Assembly: GCA_033297205.1 (NCBI GenBank)
Contig: MU859270.1
Coordinates: 1 to 59,572, forward strand
From: Pseudoneurospora amorphoporcata
Taxonomy: Eukaryota; Ascomycota; Sordariomycetes; Sordariales; Sordariaceae
DNA: 59,572 bases
Direction of reading: 5' to 3'
A model generated the notes under the pieces. It saw only the letters and a program-made list of their open reading frames with translations, ran no database searches and was not told the origin of the DNA. Positions 54,755 through 59,572 of this stretch are shown here, in pieces (position 1 is the stretch's first letter; every line of letters starts with the position of its first letter). Both the position numbers and the translations under genes were made by a program.

Positions 54755-56088
54755 ATGTCCGACGACCCCTTCCCGGCCTCCGCTCCCGGCGCCGGCCCTC
54801 CCGCCTTGGCTCCCGGGAAGCACCGCGGGCCCCGCTTCAGCTGGAACACAGCCTATGAGACCACCTTCTTCACCTCCCTTTGCGAGTCTGTCCATCTCGG
54901 ATTGCGCGAGGGCAACACGTTCAAGCCCGAAGCCTGGGACCGCGCATTGCAGGCCCTCATCACTCATCACAACGCCTATGCCAACAAGGGCCACCTCATC
55001 AACAAGAGCGACAATGCTCGAAAAAAGTTTCGCCTGTGGCGCGGTTTGCGGGAGGATCCAGACTTCCACTACGATGTCATGACCAGGACGGTGAATGCAT
55101 CCGAGGAAGCATGGGCCAGACATTTGCAGGTGCGTCATGTCATGTCATGTCGGCATCCCGTTGCCTCGTCCCGTTTTGTCACTCCGCTAACCTCATTCCC
55201 GTCACCGTTTAGATGGAGCCACTCTCTCGCTCCCTTCGTGGCAGACCCTTTGAACATGAGGAACTATACGAGATCTTATTCCCCGATGTCATCGGCTCCG
55301 GCGGCGCCCCTAAACGACTGACAAAACAACGCCCCCGCAAGCCGAATGAGAACCTCAACCCTTCCGGTCCCGCCTCGGGTCATGGTCCCGGCCACGCCGA
55401 CCAGGATGCACCTAATACGACCATCATGAACCTCCTTGCCGACCCATCTTACGCGAACTCTCATTCACACGGCCACATGCCTCCGCCGCCGCCAGTCCAT
55501 TCGGCTTCCGCCACTCTTCCCTCTCCCATCCCCGCCCCCGTCTTGGCTCCTATTCCCACTCCGCCAACCCTGCCATCATCTCAACCACCACCACCACCCC
55601 CACCACCACCACCACATTCCCGGCCCAACCCTACCGCACATCAACCACGAAATAACCCAAACACCTCTGCCCTCACGCCGCCCGAGGAGAATCCTGCCCA
55701 AAACCGGAGAAGGCCTCACATGCCTGACAGCAGTGGCTCTAGCGGATCTACTAACGCTGAAAAACGCCGTCGTACTGCCTCAAGCTCTGTTGACCACGCT
55801 ACCCAAGCCTCGGGTATTGCCAGGGCTGTCGCATCAGGAGTAGATAGACTGCCGACTGCCGAAGAGGTGGCAGAGGTCCGTTTTTCCAAGCCCAGGCTAA
55901 GCTGGGCAGAGCAAGCCGTCGAGATCTTCTTCCGAGACTTCACCCAGGAAGATATGGACTTTCAGCTCAAGGTGGCCGAAAAAGCCCTCACGGACGAGAA
56001 CAAGGCCATGGTGTTCTGCAAGATGCCCAGTCATTTGCGCAAACATTGGATTAAGCGTCTGAGGGAAGCGCACAACAGGAGTATCTAG
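54755..56088 (+). CDS. Myb/SANT-like DNA-binding protein, 416 aa
   Basis: Two exons (54755-55129, 55213-56088) give 416 residues, with a GTGCGT...TTTAG intron. Residues about 27-150 form a Myb/SANT-like domain of the PF12776 type: FSWNTAYETTFFTSL, KPEAWDRALQALI, NARKKFRLWRGLRE, EEAWARHL, then PFEHEELYEILFP. Such trihelix-like domains bind DNA and are often relatives of transposon-encoded proteins that have been domesticated. A long Pro/His/Ser-rich middle (including a ten-Pro run) separates it from a conserved-looking C-terminal helical segment (about 350-416, with WAEQAVEIFFRDFTQEDMDF) and KRRR. It is probably nuclear. Target genes are unknown. The neighbouring transposon at 56807 encodes no visible similar domain. 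Confidence 0.8.
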
Positions 56089-56806
56089 GTGAACACGGTG
56101 GTCGCTTCTCACTCACAGACACAGGCACTCAAACAGTGGTTTGAGGAATAGCGTGTTCTCTCTTTGGCCTGCTCTCATTCTTTTTTCTGTCTGTCCTGAT
56201 GGTTATGCATCTTGGCGTTCTTGGGCCTGGTGGATATATAGGCGTTTCGGCTGTTTTTGGCATTGGAAAAACGTGCCTCTTGGATGGATGTTGTACGGTC
56301 AAGCAGTTTGTGTTTTGTTTACGTCAGCCAGCGGAATGGGTGGAGCGCGCGATACCAAGGCATATTACTTTCTAAATGCCCCCAGTTATGGTGACTATCG
56401 CCGAGTGGCTGTGATTGTGCTGTGAGTTCTTGGTTTTTTACAGTCATGGTCGGGTCCATGGTTCCTTCTCTCGTATTGCTCTCTTCCTCTATTGCTCTCT
56501 ATGTTACAGAACCGACGTCAACTAGAACCTAGGTCTGACTTGACACCTAGCAAACTTGTACTTTCTTACACTTGCTTTGATTCCTCGATTAATCACTTCA
56601 TGATCTGATGCCATTAGTTCCGTTTTGTTGCTCTATTTTCCGAGATAGGTTCATCAACTGCCGGCGCCTCACAGCCTCCCGTGCCTCCTTCCACCCGACT
56701 CTCCGGGTCAGCATTAAGCCACCGAGGGGTTGACAGCAGCCCGACAAGGAAATCGCTACCGCAGAGTGATTTCCGGTTGATCATCCACCGACCCAGAAGA
56801 CCGTTA
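56089..56806. other. 3' region of Myb/SANT gene
   Basis: This is the 3' UTR and spacer up to the TA before the TIR element. It is rich in T/C and contains no supported gene. Confidence 0.5.
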
Positions 56807-57541
56807 CTCGTCTGGGCTAGAAACGCCCCTGTCAGACCCCTTGCTCGCAATGGGTCTGGCAGATTGAATCGCAAATGCAGATTGATTCGCGAAAATTTTG
56901 GGGTACATGGCTACCCTAGTAATCTGTTAGCAAATCGATGTACATACGGTTTTTTGCATACCCACCATAAGGAAATCGATTTCCTTGACCCGCACACTGA
57001 GGCCATCGTCGAAGAGGTTATCACGGCTTTCATTACTGGTACAGAGCCAGACCTCAAAGTCGAAGATGACGAGCTTCCTCCACTTGAAGAAGAGGTCGAA
57101 GAACGTACTGGACCAACGTGGGAGGAGCATATCGAGATATTGCGCCGGAATGACAAGGGTACGTATCACTATGGTCCTGGCCATGGCTGGCAGCTCCCCA
57201 GTTCTGATGCTGCGGATGATGCTGAAGAGCAGGATTCTGGTATACAACTAGATTCTATAGTAGAACAAAACACTATGCCAGAAAGTGGTGATGCAGGGGA
57301 TGAGAATATCGACCCTGTTTTGTTGAATGCCTAGTCTAATACAGGGATGTTTACTGGTTTGAGCGATATTACATACATGAATGTGGTGATTTTCAGCCCC
57401 ACGGAATGACATGGTTACACCGCTAATTTGTATGGGCGGAGAAGTACCAAAATTTTCGCGAATCAATCTGCATTCGCGAATCAATCAGCCTGACCTTGTG
57501 GCAGCACAAGGTCAGACTGAGGCGTTTCTAGCCCTGACGAG
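56807..57541. mobile_element. 735-bp TIR DNA transposon with subterminal hairpins
   Basis: The arms at 56807-56905 and 57444-57541 are about 98-bp inverted copies (CTCGTC-T/A-GGGCTAGAAACGCC at the tips; ATTGATTCGCGAAAATTTTG inside), flanked by TA on both sides (56805-56806 and 57542-57543), as for Tc1/mariner-like insertion. Each arm carries its own hairpin: CAGACCC/GGGTCTG on the left and a perfect 11-bp CTGACCTTGTG/CACAAGGTCAG with a four-base loop on the right. The right arm also has a doubled CGCGAATCAAT. The interior has an acidic coding-like frame but no recognisable transposase catalytic core, so the element is probably non-autonomous. Confidence 0.88.
56972..57334 (+). CDS. Acidic coding-like frame inside the TIR element (5' end missing)
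   Basis: An open frame runs through the element and ends at 57334. From about 56972 it reads like real protein: EIDFLDPHTEAIVEEVITAF, an acidic run (ELPPLEEEVEE), and TWEEHIEILRRND. No in-frame ATG precedes it within the element, but an acceptor-like CACCATAAG adjoins 56972, so an upstream exon may be lost. It could be the C-terminal remnant of a transposase or captured host sequence; I do not recognise the family. Confidence 0.4.
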   Translation, partial: EIDFLDPHTEAIVEEVITAFITGTEPDLKVEDDELPPLEEEVEERTGPTWEEHIEILRRNDKGTYHYGPGHGWQLPSSDAADDAEEQDSGIQLDSIVEQNTMPESGDAGDENIDPVLLNA

Positions 57542-57543
57542 TA

Positions 57544-59336
57544 CAGTTCCCAAAGGCGCGAACTCGGCTCTTTCCCGGTATCGTTTTTTGTTCTAGCCTG
57601 CTCATCCCTCAAAGCCATTCAGCCAGCCTGGCGCATGCCGGACTTCCTGGATGGCTCTCTTTCCGACATTTTGCCTCAGTAGACAAAGAAGACAGCAGGA
57701 ACGTATCTACTTCTAGAATAGTACGACTTGGACCCTTTAATATGCCACTCCTCAACCGTTTCCTTCCTCCATGTCCCCCATTGGATTCCCATTCCGTGTC
57801 TTTCACACTTTCGTTCCTCCACGTCCTTTAGTTCCCTCCTCCCGCTAGATAAGATCTGCCGTGATGTGCTTTCCTATGCTATGCTTCAACTGTCATCTCG
57901 CTGCGTATCCCGTCCATACATTTGACGTTTTCAAACTCCCCAGTGCCGCTTCCCGTCCCAACTAGCAGCAGCAGCATCTCGCTCGCCTCGCCGGGAAGCC
58001 GCATGGCAGCGTATTTCGATGGACGTCATATTATATCACACATTCACTCGGTTTTCTCCAACTTGTGCTGTTAGTACCTATTTGGATCTGCAGGGAGCCG
58101 AGAGCAAGCGGCTCGAGATATCAAAATGTGAAGAGTCTGGTGGACTTGCCTAGATGCCCGCCCAGCCGGAGAGCATCCAATAAAGGATAGAATTCGAAAT
58201 GAGGGTTGAGGCCGGAGTTGCGGAAATCTGCGCATGGTTGCATCCTTATCATTTCAAGATTTATGGAAAGAGGTAAAAGGAATCGAGATGGGACTTCCAC
58301 GTTACCTCCTGCCTAGAGGTACTGCCCACCTACCTTCTGTAGACTGAAGAGTTTATGATGGCTGCCTGGTCAATCAAATACCTCAACTGAAAAGACTCTT
58401 CAATTTTGCAGTTGCACATGGCAGAAGCGAACATTGAAGTTTGGCAGCTACTGCTCAGGAGTTGGGATTTTGAGTAGGGCAGATCTGGCCTCCCGCCTAT
58501 ATAACTCCTCTCCCCCAAGCCCATGTTTAACCTTTTCCATTTTCTCTTCTTTAGTTTTATCACCGTCATCAGTTGTAACACTGTAAGGCAGATCTTTCCT
58601 ATGTCATATACACACAAATTCCATTTTCCCACTATTCGATCCTTACACGTCTCCAAATTTAATTCCTTTACTCTATGTCCTCTCTTGTCTCCTCCTCAGC
58701 CTTATGTGGTTCCTCCTCCACATACACATCCCAATCATACCCCCTTCCCACATAATCGGTCCTCAACTCCTTCTATGCCCTTCCATACACATTCTCTCTC
58801 GCCGTCCACGCCTCCGCACCCTCGGCTTCCTGCTCCGGATAAAGACCCCTTCTCCTATCTTTTGCTTTTCCGCTATAGACCAACACCAGTACCCTACGCG
58901 CCTTGTTGTCCTTCCCTACCTACAACCTTCCCCAACTCACCTACTGCACCTAGCCGCTCCAAAGCTTTTGGTTATTCTCCTGAGGCATTGTAAGGCTAAC
59001 AGAGGACTTTACTAAGACTACCAAGTTTATCACAACGACCGACCCAACCTAAGAAGAATAATAGCAATTATGGCGCTCCGAGAGCACACCTATCACAGGA
59101 TCACCTGTGATGGCACTGGTGATGCGCTGCACGACTGGCACAGCCATCGAGTCCCCATTGGCCATTGGCCAATAGGATCGCACGCATGCATGCACCAGTG
59201 GGCCTCAGTCTGGATCCAGGGCATCCCTATATCTAGACCGCACACCTCCCTCTCTTCCCTTCCTCTCTCTTCGTACAACTACGTATGTCACATCTACCCC
59301 CTAGCTCGCCCTGCACTGTGATAACACCCAACCAAA
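57544..59336. other. Right-hand intergenic region
   Basis: No gene is supported. The plus-strand stretch 58523-58993 is open but Pro/Ser/His-rich without domains. A TATA-like CTATATAAC lies at about 58497-58505. Palindromic bits TCACAGG-ATCA-CCTGTGA and ATTGGCC-ATT-GGCCAAT occur near 59093-59173. Confidence 0.45.
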
Positions 59337-59572
59337 GTAAGTACCTACATACACCGGATGATAAAGAAACCCCTACTAATTGTATTTTGGTTGATTAGAA
59401 TTGCTCAATTCCGCAATGATGTTGTTACTACCTAGCGATTGTAAGTACTTGTCCATCCTCCTAATTAAACCTATTTTACCACCTTCTCCCGAAAAATATT
59501 TTTCTGAACTGGCTCCGGCCAATCAGAAGCGTTCTTCGTAGAGTAAACCAATCAGGACTGGGTATCCTGAGT
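59337..59572 (+). other. Probable start of a spliced transcript at the right edge
   Basis: A consensus intron is visible at 59337-59398 (GTAAGT donor, CTAAT branch, TTAG acceptor), then a 42-base exon containing ATGATG (59416-59421), then another GTAAGT donor at 59441. The exon could encode the first eight residues MMLLLPSD of a gene continuing past the window. Only splice signals support this; the product is unknown. Confidence 0.35.

Noticed and set aside
58523..58993. 156-codon plus-strand frame
   Set aside because: It is rich in Pro, Ser and His, resembling translated C/T-rich UTR; no domain or consistent splice context.
1..59572. CRISPR arrays, bacterial operons or prophage
   Set aside because: The sequence is eukaryotic (spliced genes, Pol III 5S gene) and no regularly spaced repeat array was seen.

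Overview
The window looks like nuclear DNA of a filamentous ascomycete, probably a Sordariomycete and possibly a Sordariales member. Genes carry short introns with GTRNGT donors and CTAAC-type branch points. A complete dispersed 5S rRNA gene is present. The protein set is typically fungal: a Cel3A-type beta-glucosidase, a PTH11/SAT4-like receptor, a Mup1-like methionine permease, an OM14-like protein and a 22-residue MMT1-type metallothionein. Several repeats show transition-biased decay of the kind expected from repeat-induced point mutation (RIP). No species call is made, because no database search was possible.

Layout, left to right. 1-6 kb, minus strand: the 5' exon of an NAD(P)-binding epimerase-like gene running off the left edge, a 590-residue coiled-coil protein of unknown function, and an 804-residue dynamin/Mx-like GTPase. 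8-10 kb: a UDP-glucose 6-dehydrogenase. 10.9-11.9 kb: three short TA-flanked inverted-repeat elements (MITEs) side by side. 13-17.5 kb: a secreted GMC oxidoreductase and a PTH11-like membrane protein. 18-18.8 kb: a nest of LTR-like sequence with palindromic motifs. 19-22.5 kb: an MDR-family reductase and an RBR (RING-IBR-RING) E3 ligase. 26.4-28.2 kb: a methionine permease with a MITE inserted just upstream of its TATA box. 32.2-33.9 kb: a modular secreted-protein gene broken by one stop and two frameshifts. 34.7-42.8 kb: housekeeping genes (BOS1 SNARE, thiamine pyrophosphokinase, MIA40, OM14-like protein) and a 201-residue unknown. 43.1-43.7 kb: 5S rRNA followed by a solo gypsy LTR with a perfect 5-bp target duplication. 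44-53 kb: a small Cys-containing protein, a metallothionein, a GH3 beta-glucosidase and a secreted aspartic protease. 54.7-56.1 kb: a Myb/SANT-like protein. 56.8-57.5 kb: a 735-bp TIR transposon with an internal coding-like ORF. The right edge shows what looks like the start of another spliced transcript.

The genes are mostly independent and do not form an obvious biosynthetic cluster. Loose functional groupings are secreted plant-matter degradation or nutrition (GMC oxidase, GH3, aspartic protease, methionine uptake) and organelle trafficking or biogenesis (BOS1, MIA40, OM14-like). I found no clearly new multi-gene system. The most unusual material is the transposon structure, including one MITE family seen twice and one element with an internal ORF, and two genes whose start codons are separated from, or split by, an intron.
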